Virus record (IMG/VR): IMGVR_UViG_3300037427_000692
Coordinates: 1-28,998 of that record
Origin: a virus
Length of the DNA: 28,998 nucleotides
Direction: 5' to 3' (one strand)
A program made the position numbers and the translations under genes. Below, one piece after another: positions 16,608 through 26,992 of this stretch (positions are counted from its first letter, which is position 1; each line of letters opens with the position of its first letter). Under the pieces are notes generated by a model. The model searched no databases. It was not told the origin of the DNA and saw nothing but the letters and a program-made list of their open reading frames with translations.

Positions 16608-18458
16608 TCAATTAAAACCGCTTTCTTGGTTCTTACTTGTTGGGTCTTTAGCGGCTTCAACTGCATCAAGAGCCTGTTCTGTAACAGTTTTTTCCGACCC
16701 TCTTTGATTCTTTTTTGTAGTAGGCGCACCACTCAAATGGGTTTCTGCTGAAAGTGGTGCAGGTCCATTATCGCGCTGTCCTGTGCCTTCACCAAGACCA
16801 ACCGCACCGGCTTTCTCCATCATCATGATTGATTGACCCCCTCCCGATGCTCCGCCTTGAGGCGGTAGCCCCCCGCCGCCTTGAGGCATCATTGCACCGC
16901 CCATTGGAGGTGAGCCTTGAGGTGGCGGCATAGGCGCTCCGCCCGGCATCGGAGGTGGCATCCCGCCCGGTGGTGGATTACCGCCCGGTGGCGGTGGCGC
17001 ACCACCACCCGCAGGAGGTTGTTGTGGTTGAGGTTCGGGTTTTGAATAAGTGAATCGTATATCGCTCCCTGCATCTTCTGTAAGTTCTGCTTGGAATCCA
17101 AGTTGTTGCATGCGCTGTGCGATATTTACTTCTTGTTCATCACGGCGTAGCCTTGTTACATCATCCTCTTCTTCGTTCGGATAGAGAGTCAATTCCCATT
17201 CATCAACGCCCATCTCTTTCAATAGACGCGGGAATAGATTTTTAGCATAGATTTTTTGTCCGTATTCGACAGCGCGATTAGTAACAAGGATTTGCATTCC
17301 TTCATTATTCAAACCGCCGGACTTTCCTGCATCCATCATAAAGATGCTTGAAACACCATAGAATGCCGCTATACGCATTCTTACTTCATCACGGATTTGA
17401 GAATACTGCATTTCATCGAGCGAATCCATAAATCGAACAAACTCAACTTTACCACGACCGGATGCTGATTCAATACCAACTTTAGGAATATAATGCGGGT
17501 CGCGTTCCATTTTCTCTTCTGCACCTTTCCAAAAAGAAGCAGTTGATTGGATATTATCTGTGGTGATTGCAAGAATACCGCGAGGGATTCTGCGCTTTTG
17601 GTATGCGAGATAAATATAATTATCCATAGCAGTAAGAGTTTGTGCTTGTCTCCACATAGTAGCGACAGGACTACGACCATATAATTTAGAAGGATTATAT
17701 TTACTTGTGTGAAGAATCTCTCCATCAATGTAATACTGTGTTTTACCACTACCTGCTGTATTGATGTAATGAACATCTTGTAGCGGTAGTTGACATACAT
17801 CACACTCATGATAATCGCCATTGTGAGGATATGTTTTATCGCGATGAACAGGGCATATGAGATACCTACCACCTCGCGCTCCGCGTTTATCAGCAACTAT
17901 TCTCATGAAGGTTGGGTCGCCACGCATAACTTCTTTGATTCGGAAAAAGGCTATCTCGCCGTTATCGGGGTCAATGAAATACTCCTTGATGAGAATTAAA
18001 AACGCATCATCAACAATGTCTAAATCCCATTCAACTTCGCGCATAACATCCATGAACGATTGGTCCATGCTGTTTCTTTGCTCTAACAGCCAACGCGGGT
18101 ATAAAACTTGGTCCACATCGGGTGATTCAAACTCACTCATACCACATAAACGACAATCTTTAACCGTATCATGTTGGTATTCCTCTTTACAGTTGGTGCA
18201 TTTCTTATGAAACTTCTTCTGCCAATAGTGGCCGCGTCTAAATACTTCTTGACAAAGTGTATTAATTGTGGTTCTCAATACAACTGATTCTTGAACCGTT
18301 GCGTAAAGAGCAGGAATGCTTACACCTTGAACAAGAACCGGCTCTTGAATACCACTTTTCCAAAGTGGCATAATAGGTTCGGGCGTGGTGCGTCTGCGGA
18401 ACGGTTTAGATAATGATGATAAGAACCGGCCAACAACACCTTGCTTCTCTTCAACCAT
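16608..18458 (-). CDS. Portal protein with two zinc-finger insertions and Pro/Gly-rich tail
   Basis: This 616-aa protein follows the terminase module. The core reads like a portal: VQESVVLRTTINTLCQEVFRRG near residues 55-76, WDLDIVDDAFLILIKEY (144-160), GEILHTSKYNPSKLYGRSPVA (246-266), YLAYQKRRIPRGILAI, and RDEVRMRIAAFYGVSSIFM (356-374) followed by a GLNNEGM helix. Unusually, it holds two cysteine clusters, C87/C90/C102/C105 and C202/H205/C219/C222, that look like zinc ribbons. From about residue 473 to 540 the chain is Pro/Gly-rich. The portal forms the dodecameric DNA gate at one capsid vertex. The ATG follows AGAGGTTGATTTGAT. Confidence 0.85.
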   Translation of the reverse strand: MVEEKQGVVGRFLSSLSKPFRRRTTPEPIMPLWKSGIQEPVLVQGVSIPALYATVQESVVLRTTINTLCQEVFRRGHYWQKKFHKKCTNCKEEYQHDTVKDCRLCGMSEFESPDVDQVLYPRWLLEQRNSMDQSFMDVMREVEWDLDIVDDAFLILIKEYFIDPDNGEIAFFRIKEVMRGDPTFMRIVADKRGARGGRYLICPVHRDKTYPHNGDYHECDVCQLPLQDVHYINTAGSGKTQYYIDGEILHTSKYNPSKLYGRSPVATMWRQAQTLTAMDNYIYLAYQKRRIPRGILAITTDNIQSTASFWKGAEEKMERDPHYIPKVGIESASGRGKVEFVRFMDSLDEMQYSQIRDEVRMRIAAFYGVSSIFMMDAGKSGGLNNEGMQILVTNRAVEYGQKIYAKNLFPRLLKEMGVDEWELTLYPNEEEDDVTRLRRDEQEVNIAQRMQQLGFQAELTEDAGSDIRFTYSKPEPQPQQPPAGGGAPPPPGGNPPPGGMPPPMPGGAPMPPPQGSPPMGGAMMPQGGGGLPPQGGASGGGQSIMMMEKAGAVGLGEGTGQRDNGPAPLSAETHLSGAPTTKKNQRGSEKTVTEQALDAVEAAKDPTSKNQESGFN

Positions 18459-18459
18459 A

Positions 18460-19884
18460 TCAAATCAACCTCTCTATACGGTGAATATCGTCCACAAGGC
18501 GGATAACTTCATTGTCCCGTTGTCCCCATGCAAGAACTTCATGCTCTTCAACTTTCCACTCTCGAAGTAGTTTGTCGCGCTCATCGGGAACATCTTTCCA
18601 ATTTTCCCACTTCACAATACGGTAAAGTTCTTCTCTTCTCGACTTAACAAGGTCGCTTTTAGAGCCTCTTAAATCAAGTAAATGCATTACCGCATTTGCT
18701 TGACTCTTCTTCATTTGTAAGTGAGGCGTTATACCTTTGAGTAATTTGCGCAAATCATCCGCCCCATAGAATTGAAGACGATGTTGTGTGCGCTTACTAT
18801 TCTTATGTATTTTCAAATCAGTTTGCAGAACTCCACATCCGAGAGATTTATGCAATTGTTCGCAATGTAATTTACCCCTACCCCCCGTTGCTACAAATCC
18901 TGCTCTTGGTTCTCCGCGCTTTGTGATTGTAATATATCCATCAGCGTCAAGGAAACCTGCGGCATAAGCCCATATATCTTTAACGATAACCATATTGTCT
19001 TGTATGATACCGTAATTCGTTCCTATTCTTTCAATCTCATATTCGATACCATGCATTTTCAATAAAGATGCCATCTTTCTTATCGTTAAATGTTTAGGTG
19101 AACCGATAGAATTGTAAATCTCATTTGAGGATAGCGGACCCCTTTCTGTTAGAACATTCGCTGATTGTGTGAGCCATATTGCTTCTTGTTTTTTTATCTC
19201 ATCTATCGGATGTAATGACTTTCTCCATTGAGATTTAGCATCTTTTCTCATCTGTCTTGAATCAACCCATAACTGTAATTGTTCTTCATTAAAATCACCT
19301 TCGACTTGAGATAATTTAGTAATAACATCATTTGCTTTTTCCCACATAGCGCATGCTCTTCGCAAAGAGACTTCGCGCGTAACACCGTGTTTCCTCAAAG
19401 CGTGTAAGTTTCTATCGGAAACACCAAGAGCGCGTATAGAGGATAAATGGTTATCAGCCCACGGAATAGATTTCAATGTTGATTCGACCTCTTCTCGTTT
19501 TGCGATTCGTATTGCGTTGATAGCAAGGTCAATATCATCACGCATATCTTTTCTATCGCGACGAGCCATGCGTAATTCTTTCACCATTGATTCAGCATCT
19601 TTTCCAAACATTGAATGAAACCAACCATTATGAGGCATGGCACTTTTGAGTTGTTGAGTAGGTTGAACAGGTTGTTGTTGAGCAACAACATCTTGGATTT
19701 TCTTTTTCTCTTCTTCTTCTTCTTTAGCATCCGGTTGCGATGCAACAGAAGGGGCGGCTAATTCACCTTCACCTTGCGATGCAGTATTAGTGCCATCACC
19801 CATATCGGGATTAGCGATTGTGCCTGTCGCCTTTCTTAAAATAGCATTTATCTCTTCATCTTTCAAAATAGAACCCGTCCACAT
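18460..19884 (-). CDS. LAGLIDADG homing-endonuclease domain protein between terminase and portal
   Basis: The 474-aa product has a helical, charged N-terminal half. It includes an EEEEEKKK run near residue 55, MARRDRKDMRDDIDLAINAI at about 106-125, and a helix-hairpin-like LGVSDRNLHALRKHGVTR. A winged-helix-like region (about 250-295) and then a single LAGLIDADG motif, YAAGFLDADGY (306-316), follow. The typical downstream pattern is present: LHKSLGCGVLQ, HRLQFYGADDLRKLLKGI, PHLQMKKSQANAV. The final residues, VDDIHRIERLI, echo the assembly motif of other genes here. One motif implies a homodimeric nuclease that cuts and may spread its own gene. The ATG forms TAATG with the terminase stop. The flanks may be an original virion protein. 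Confidence 0.75.
   Translation of the reverse strand: MWTGSILKDEEINAILRKATGTIANPDMGDGTNTASQGEGELAAPSVASQPDAKEEEEEKKKIQDVVAQQQPVQPTQQLKSAMPHNGWFHSMFGKDAESMVKELRMARRDRKDMRDDIDLAINAIRIAKREEVESTLKSIPWADNHLSSIRALGVSDRNLHALRKHGVTREVSLRRACAMWEKANDVITKLSQVEGDFNEEQLQLWVDSRQMRKDAKSQWRKSLHPIDEIKKQEAIWLTQSANVLTERGPLSSNEIYNSIGSPKHLTIRKMASLLKMHGIEYEIERIGTNYGIIQDNMVIVKDIWAYAAGFLDADGYITITKRGEPRAGFVATGGRGKLHCEQLHKSLGCGVLQTDLKIHKNSKRTQHRLQFYGADDLRKLLKGITPHLQMKKSQANAVMHLLDLRGSKSDLVKSRREELYRIVKWENWKDVPDERDKLLREWKVEEHEVLAWGQRDNEVIRLVDDIHRIERLI
18550..18987 (-). mobile_element. LAGLIDADG nuclease domain (possible homing element)
   Basis: This is about residues 300-445 of the 474-aa protein. The motif has Asp at the position of the metal-binding acidic residue (FLDADG), with the conserved downstream strands and helices, so it looks intact. 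Single-motif enzymes cut as dimers. No intein splice motifs (Cys/Ser start, His-Asn end) are evident around it, so it is not read as an intein. Confidence 0.65.
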
Positions 19885-21284
19885 TAATCAATCAACCCCG
19901 CCATCATATCATCAATATCGACTATTCGTTCTCGGAACTCGGTAGTTCCCCAATGCGCTAAAGCAAGCGCGATAGCAAAGTCATCGTGGCGACCGATGCT
20001 ATCCAACTTGCCCTTCTTCGACATGCCGAACATAAGTAGTTCCCGTTCTAACTCGCTCATAAGGGTTCGGGAGTTTTCATCACCCCACGGTAATCTCATT
20101 TGCTCTTTCTCAAATCGCATAACTAATCCCATAAGGAGGGATTCTCGGCGTTGGCGTGTGGATATAAATGTCTTGATTGGTAAGTCGGTGTCCGCGCGTA
20201 ATTCAGTTGCGAACACTCGCTGAAAATTGTTGGCTTCAAGTTCTATCACATCGGGATTGAACTTCGAGTTGATTTTTTGTATCTCCATAATTTGTGTGCG
20301 AAAGTCCATATTCTTTCTGCGAACAACATGAACCAACTCAAGAAGTTCGGGATTTGTTGATGGACGACGAAGCACTACCATAACGGTGTAATCTGCACTT
20401 CTGTCCGATGAGATAGCAGGGTCCCAACCGACAAAGTATTGGTCATCGGGGTCGCCATCTGCGCGATTGATAATTCTTAAATCGCTATCTTTCGCGGCTT
20501 GAAGAACCAAAGAAGGAAACAAACTGCTCATATCATCCATTGGTTCACACAGGTATTCGCGAGCGAATGCAATAGCGGGCATGTCATTTCTGCGCGCATC
20601 AAGAGAATCTAAATCCCAACGCTCCGGCCAAAGCGCTACACCCTTAGCATTGATAGCAGGGTATGTTTCAACAAGATAACCTTCGCGTTGTTCTAATTCC
20701 GTGTAAAGGTCAGTCGGTGTGAACGGTGTTCCTACAATCATAAGTTTAGAAGAGTGGTGGAGTGTAGGCACAAGAACCTCATAAAACCAACTCGCTACTC
20801 TTTGGAGTTCGGTATCTGTTGTTCCCCAAAGAATATCGTCGCATAGAATAAGGTCGGGGTGAATACCACGAATAGCACCACCAACGGACTTTGCGCTAAT
20901 GTTAGAACCATTAGAAAACCCAAAGAATGTTTTTGACCAAGAATCCTGCTTTTTCATTTTCGCCAAGAAAGGTATTCCATCTATAAGGTCATTGAGTGTT
21001 CTCATGTGATGTATAGACTGATGCAAACTGTGGCTGATAAGAACGGCTTTGCATTTAGGATTGAATGCTACTTTCCAAAGCAGGAAGCCAAGAAATAGCG
21101 TTGATTTTCCGTGGTCCCTTGCCGCTTTTACACAATAGCGCTTTTCGTTTTCGAGATTATTATACCATCTTTCGTGATGATGTGATAACTGAAAGCCAAG
21201 AATATCTTCAAAGAAGAACTTGAAGTCGCGCTTAGCAACCTCGTAATCTATCTCTTCAAGCGTTTCAAGGCTTAAGCCCTCCAT
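19884..21284 (-). CDS. terL: Large terminase subunit (DNA packaging ATPase-nuclease)
   Basis: This 466-aa protein powers DNA packaging and cuts the DNA. The ATPase part shows a Walker A motif AARDHGKST (54-62), a Walker B LILCDD (145-150) and the coupling segment GTPFTPTDLY (185-194). The nuclease part shows GWDPA (286-290, Asp288), VIELEAN (346-352) and GRHDDFAIA (431-439). All expected acidic residues are present, so both activities should be intact. The length is within the usual range, with no intein or intron. GAGGTGAATGCCCT precedes the ATG. The next gene starts inside its stop codon. This is the firmest functional call in the window. Confidence 0.93.
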   Translation of the reverse strand: MEGLSLETLEEIDYEVAKRDFKFFFEDILGFQLSHHHERWYNNLENEKRYCVKAARDHGKSTLFLGFLLWKVAFNPKCKAVLISHSLHQSIHHMRTLNDLIDGIPFLAKMKKQDSWSKTFFGFSNGSNISAKSVGGAIRGIHPDLILCDDILWGTTDTELQRVASWFYEVLVPTLHHSSKLMIVGTPFTPTDLYTELEQREGYLVETYPAINAKGVALWPERWDLDSLDARRNDMPAIAFAREYLCEPMDDMSSLFPSLVLQAAKDSDLRIINRADGDPDDQYFVGWDPAISSDRSADYTVMVVLRRPSTNPELLELVHVVRRKNMDFRTQIMEIQKINSKFNPDVIELEANNFQRVFATELRADTDLPIKTFISTRQRRESLLMGLVMRFEKEQMRLPWGDENSRTLMSELERELLMFGMSKKGKLDSIGRHDDFAIALALAHWGTTEFRERIVDIDDMMAGLID

Positions 21285-21291
21285 AGGGCAT

Positions 21292-22853
<1,562 letters not shown>

Positions 22854-22857
<4 letters not shown>

Positions 22858-24659
22858 ATTAATGCCTCCAAACATGACGCTTTGATAATGTCAACCACAT
22901 CGCGCCCTACTTGAAAATGTTCCGCTACTTTTGACCAATCACCAATGCTCATCGCGATAGCGCGAACATCTGTTGATTCAAGGTCAAGTTGTTTTGCTAA
23001 AACCCTCATATCGTTTCCGCTATAAGGGTCGAGATTTTGATAATGAACACTTTTCATAATTTGTGCATTTTCCCATGTGTCATGCATTTGAACTCGTTCC
23101 ATAACTGCCGCAATAGCACCCATAGGGTCATCTTGCGAGGTCAATACATTGTTTTGGTTGTTGCGCGTAGCAACTGTTCCTTCGGGTCCGAATGGGTCTG
23201 TTGGTGAAGGCTGTTGAGTAGTTTGAACATTCAAAGGTAATCCTCCACCTGCACCGCCGGGTGGTAATTGTTGATTGTCTTGCATTGGGTCATAACCACC
23301 TACACTGATATGGTCGGGTATTTGGTCATGCAAATGCCCTAAGTCTTCTGTTACACGCCCATGCATGTAATGATGTTCTTGAGCAATTCCCATATTAGAT
23401 AAATCAACAGGTTTTCCTCCTCGTTGTATAGCGAAAGATTTCCAACCACTAATAACTGATGCAGGAGGCTTTGTAACCCCAAGTGCAGGTGTAATATCCA
23501 CTCCTAACTCTTCTGCTGTTTTGAGAGTTGCTAAGATTCTCTTAGCGGCATCTGTTCTGCCTCTATCTGCACCTCCAACTCGACCATCGAAATGACTTCT
23601 ATGCTTGTGATACATGTCCGATATTGTATTATCTTTCTTCTCTCCGTCAATACCAATGTATTGTTGTATTCTATTAACGATATTATTGAGTTGTGTTGCT
23701 GAACCTTTTTTGCCTCGACCCATAATTAATTGCGCGGCAGGTGCGCGAGCCATATTTTCTGCCCTACGCGATGAAACACCTTCTCCTATCAGCGCTCGTA
23801 TGACTTGAAGCGGCGGTCTGCCTTTTGAAGTAGGCACAAAGAAAGCATCGGGTAATGATGCGATTATATCAGCAGGTCTAATCTGTCCGTATTGTGTTTT
23901 TTCATTATATTTTTCCGACCCGTATTCGGGAAAATGGTGATTATCTTTACTTGTTGGGTCTTTCATATTAGAATCATACCTTTGAAGAAGGCTTCTCATC
24001 TTATATGACCCATCAGCCATTTTTTCGGGTGCGCGAACAATATGTTGAGGCTCAAGAACATTTTGTCTTGAACCTAAATCACTTTCCACACCTAAAGCAT
24101 TGATGATTTTACGGAACTCTTTCTCGAAATGAAAGGCCCCCGATTCAAGAAATCGACCAAGAGTAGGATGCGCTACACTATTAAAGAACAAATTAATGAG
24201 ATTACCTTTCTCATCGCGTGTTTTTCTTGAAGAAGTAGGCACTCTTCGTGCTTCATGCGCCCCATAATGGTTATTTTTGTATTCGGCATGTAGCGAACCA
24301 TCCGCTTGAAAAGGAATAGGAACGGTATGATAATCGTCTCCATTCTGTCTTTTTATTCTATTGAAATCAATAGCGGCTTTATTCATTATCTTCTTAGCCT
24401 CTTGTAGCGCTAAATTACCCGGAAACATCTGTTTCATCTTCTTGTTATCTGCAAGATACCTCGCCGCCGCCTCCATAGGCCAATAGCGCATATTATCGGG
24501 TATTTCAGCATGCGGTTTTCCGGTTTGGTGGTCGATATGAAAATGAGACATCTCTTTATGCGGTGATGAAGGATGAGGGAATGACATAGGAATCATTTTC
24601 CCTCCTGCTCCGCGCTTATAGACACCTTTACCCTTAAGGATTATATCATTATCAAACAT
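22854..24659 (-). CDS. 601-aa protein upstream of terminase, function unknown
   Basis: I start this protein at ATG 24659, which shares bases with the upstream stop (TGATG) and follows AGGGGTGG. The open frame extends 16 codons further, but that part lies inside the upstream gene. The N-terminal 60 residues are His-rich and read like a small folded unit (IILKGKGVYKRGAGGKMIP, then HFHIDHQTGKPHAEI). The middle, residues about 180-430, is helical and basic. A Pro/Gln/Gly-rich linker (about 460-520) leads to a last helical segment (LESTDVRAIAMSIGDWSKVAEHFQ) that could be a helix-turn-helix or UBA-like bundle. No known domain is recognised. It is probably a virion component. Confidence 0.55.
22866..22870 (-). 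promoter_or_regulatory. Shine-Dalgarno site deciding the start of the 521-aa gene
   Basis: GGAGG on the minus strand lies eight bases before the ATG at 22857 and downstream of the alternative ATG at 22875. It favours the shorter start. It sits within the last codons of the 601-aa gene. Confidence 0.65.
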
Positions 24660-25852
24660 CACAAACCACCCCTGCGCGTATAGAGTCCATAAGCATGAGT
24701 TCCCCATAATGTAGGGTCGTCGTCGGGGTCTGTTTCAGTAGCACCTGTTGGTGCAGAAGTCATGCGCGGTGCGGCATTTGGTGTCGGACCATCCGGTGCA
24801 GGGTCAAGCGAAGCATCGGCTTTTCGTGTTAAACCTCTTAACAATTTCTCAAGTTTCTGTATAAGACGACGATATTCTTGTTTGTCGCGTATAGTCATAC
24901 TCTTAGCGAGTAAAGGCGCGAAGGGTGATGCACCACCCATTGCTAAATCGTGTGCTTTTGAATGACCTGCACCCATAGGTGTATCGGGTTTCCTCGGAGC
25001 ATGCATTCTCTTCGGTCCTTTAGTCGCTTCTCTATGTTCTGCTGAACCTCTTGGTGCGTGAGCAATGCGGGAAGTAGTTTGAGTTGTAGGAGTTGAAGGG
25101 GTAACAGGTTGAGTTGGCATAGTTCCCGCCATTTCTGCTCTATTAGCCTCGGATTCAAGGGCGCGCGGTGAACTCATTATAGCGGGTGGACCGGAACGCA
25201 TAGATGCGAGCGTCAAATAATTAGGAGTGGTGCGAGTTTGTCTGCTGTATTGCATTGAGGGTTGAGTCGCCCTGTGCGATGCAATAACACCTGTGTATTT
25301 ACCCGGATTTCGCCCGGTATCGACTCTTAATGGATTTCCCGCTTTGCGTTTGCGAGTCTTTTTCTTGGTGTCCATTGTTTTGGTCTTTTCTTTCTTACTC
25401 TTACGACCCTTTTCAGCGCGTTGTCGTGCGCGAACTGTGGCTATGGTAGTAGTAGGTTTAGGCTTTTCCCTGTCGTATTTTGGCTCGTCTTTTTTTTTAA
25501 TAACATCAAAAGCCAATTCCATAGGCTCTCCTGTCATTACACCCATACCTAAACCGTTAGCGCTTTGATTAGCACCATCAATAGCGTCCGCTTGGCCGAG
25601 TTGACCAACTTGACCCGCCTCTTCTTGGGGGCGTTCCTCATCTTCGGTGTTTTGTTGAGGTATTTTGATTTTCAAATGTTGAATACCATGCATTAAACGA
25701 GAGCGTTTCTCTTGCTCATGTTGCTTTTTAGCATCATGCTTAGCGCGTTCTTCGGAATCTTCACGACCTACCGAAGAGTCTTCTTCAATCTCTTCTGCAC
25801 TTTGTCTCGGATTGAATCTCAACCCCGATGTGCTACCGCGCTCGCCTCCCAT
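24659..25852 (-). CDS. Low-complexity basic protein, function unknown
   Basis: This 397-aa protein is disordered in appearance. It has an acidic N-terminal third, a strongly basic centre (KKEKTKTMDTKKKTRKRKAG, near residues 150-172), a Thr/Pro/Ser-rich stretch (about 240-265) and a short C-terminal helix region (RDKQEYRRLIQKLEKLLRGL, near 320-340). The basic centre could bind nucleic acid. The start overlaps the upstream stop as TAATG with GATGGTGATGTATA in front. It belongs to the run of long, unrecognised genes before the terminase. Being uninterrupted and tightly coupled, it is a real gene, but its function is not visible. Confidence 0.55.
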   Translation of the reverse strand: MGGERGSTSGLRFNPRQSAEEIEEDSSVGREDSEERAKHDAKKQHEQEKRSRLMHGIQHLKIKIPQQNTEDEERPQEEAGQVGQLGQADAIDGANQSANGLGMGVMTGEPMELAFDVIKKKDEPKYDREKPKPTTTIATVRARQRAEKGRKSKKEKTKTMDTKKKTRKRKAGNPLRVDTGRNPGKYTGVIASHRATQPSMQYSRQTRTTPNYLTLASMRSGPPAIMSSPRALESEANRAEMAGTMPTQPVTPSTPTTQTTSRIAHAPRGSAEHREATKGPKRMHAPRKPDTPMGAGHSKAHDLAMGGASPFAPLLAKSMTIRDKQEYRRLIQKLEKLLRGLTRKADASLDPAPDGPTPNAAPRMTSAPTGATETDPDDDPTLWGTHAYGLYTRRGGL

Positions 25853-26277
25853 TATACATCACCATCACATAATGATTCAAAAGTCCTTTGGAGAACACTC
25901 GCTATATTGTAATAAAATAAACATACTTGTTCATTTTCCTTAAATGCGGATGCGTATGCGCTAAAAATGGTATGTATCGCTAATAACATATGCGCTAAAA
26001 TAGATTGCGCGTGTATAAACTTCTCCCCATCATCAACTGTCATAATTTTGAATTGAGTTTCCACATCTCGGATTATACCTTTATGAGTATGATACTCGGC
26101 ATATATATGCGGAGCCATATTACTAACAGCGTGATGCCAACGCTCTATAACATAATGCATCAATTTGAAAAAAAGACCATATTCATCAGTTGTCAAAGAA
26201 CGCGTTATCTGTAATAATTCGCTATCATCAATATCTTGACATTGAATGAAAGGAACGAAAATACTAACCTCACTCAT
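25852..26277 (-). CDS. Helical protein of 141 aa, function unknown
   Basis: I start it at ATG 26277, which overlaps the stop of the preceding gene and has GGTGAG four bases upstream. A GTG three codons earlier is possible. The protein looks mostly helical: LLQITRSLTTDEYGLFFKLM, HYVIERWHHAVS, IHAQSILAHMLLAIHTIFSAY, YYNIASVLQRTFESL. It contains several His and two internal hydrophobic helices, but these are amphipathic rather than membrane-spanning. Its place right after the possible small terminase suggests a packaging or head role. No family is recognised. Confidence 0.55.
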   Translation of the reverse strand: MSEVSIFVPFIQCQDIDDSELLQITRSLTTDEYGLFFKLMHYVIERWHHAVSNMAPHIYAEYHTHKGIIRDVETQFKIMTVDDGEKFIHAQSILAHMLLAIHTIFSAYASAFKENEQVCLFYYNIASVLQRTFESLCDGDV

Positions 26278-26974
26278 CACTCTCACCCATCAATTTACCT
26301 CTCAATTTACGCCACACTTCGGGCGATTCTTTGGCTAATTCAACCTTAAGAATGTTTATTGTTTGAGCATTGATATTTTCAGTTATATTACCTGCCGCGC
26401 GGTCTTGTATCTTCATCATCATATTGACCGTATCGCGAACTTCTTTGTGTAGCGAAACGATGTTACGCACATATTGAGGGTCATTACGGTCGGCATCATC
26501 AAGAAAATGCGATAATTCACCGTTAAGACGAGAAAGATTCCCGCGTATGGAGTTCATTTCATTACCCGCCTCGATAGCAATTATATCTGCCGCACCTTTC
26601 TGCACGATAGGTTTGAGATGGTGTTTCAAATGATGATATACACTCGACTCCGGCATATCAATATCAACCGCTATCGCTTGTGTTGACATAGAGCCATTAT
26701 AATATGCATGTTCGAGCGATTCGCGTTTCAAAGATGTGCAAAAACCACATTCGCTATTTGACCCCATATGATACTCTCCCATATGGTTACGAAGATGACG
26801 GTCAGCAGTTCCTTCACGCCATTCTTTATCCTTATCTAATTGCTTAGCAATAATAAATCCATCCTTCATCAATTGCTCCAAACTATCTCGTTCTTCATCT
26901 TGACAAAAGGGACAAGATGCTCGCGTAACTCTTTCGCCCACATATGAGTGCAGAACGAAACACTTGAAAGTCAT
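26270..26974 (-). CDS. Tandem zinc-finger/HTH protein, possible small terminase
   Basis: The 234-aa product carries two copies of one unit: C21-P-F-C24 with H60/H64, and C76-G-F-C79 with H115/H119. Each has [KE]R[DE]SLE after the cysteines and a HL-x-x-H helix at the end. The second unit ends in a helix-turn-helix-like QAIAVDIDMPESSVYHHLKHHL. The C-terminal half is helical (ELSHFLDDADRNDPQYVRNI, EVRDTVNMMMKIQDRA) and may oligomerise. A DNA-binding front and oligomer-forming back, upstream of terL, suit a small terminase that recognises the packaging site. A transcription regulator is the alternative. The ATG at 26974 has no clear ribosome site. A GTG at 26941 is possible. Confidence 0.55.
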   Translation of the reverse strand: MTFKCFVLHSYVGERVTRASCPFCQDEERDSLEQLMKDGFIIAKQLDKDKEWREGTADRHLRNHMGEYHMGSNSECGFCTSLKRESLEHAYYNGSMSTQAIAVDIDMPESSVYHHLKHHLKPIVQKGAADIIAIEAGNEMNSIRGNLSRLNGELSHFLDDADRNDPQYVRNIVSLHKEVRDTVNMMMKIQDRAAGNITENINAQTINILKVELAKESPEVWRKLRGKLMGESDE

Positions 26975-26992
26975 TGCGTTATAGAGTGTGGC

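Noticed and set aside
17381-17896. Minus-strand 171-aa frame within the portal gene
   Set aside because: It lies wholly inside the portal gene in another frame, with no good start, while the portal frame matches family sequence.
18460-21284. Intein or intron in the terminase or neighbouring gene
   Set aside because: The terminase has all motifs in one continuous frame. The LAGLIDADG domain lies in the next gene and shows no splice-junction residues.
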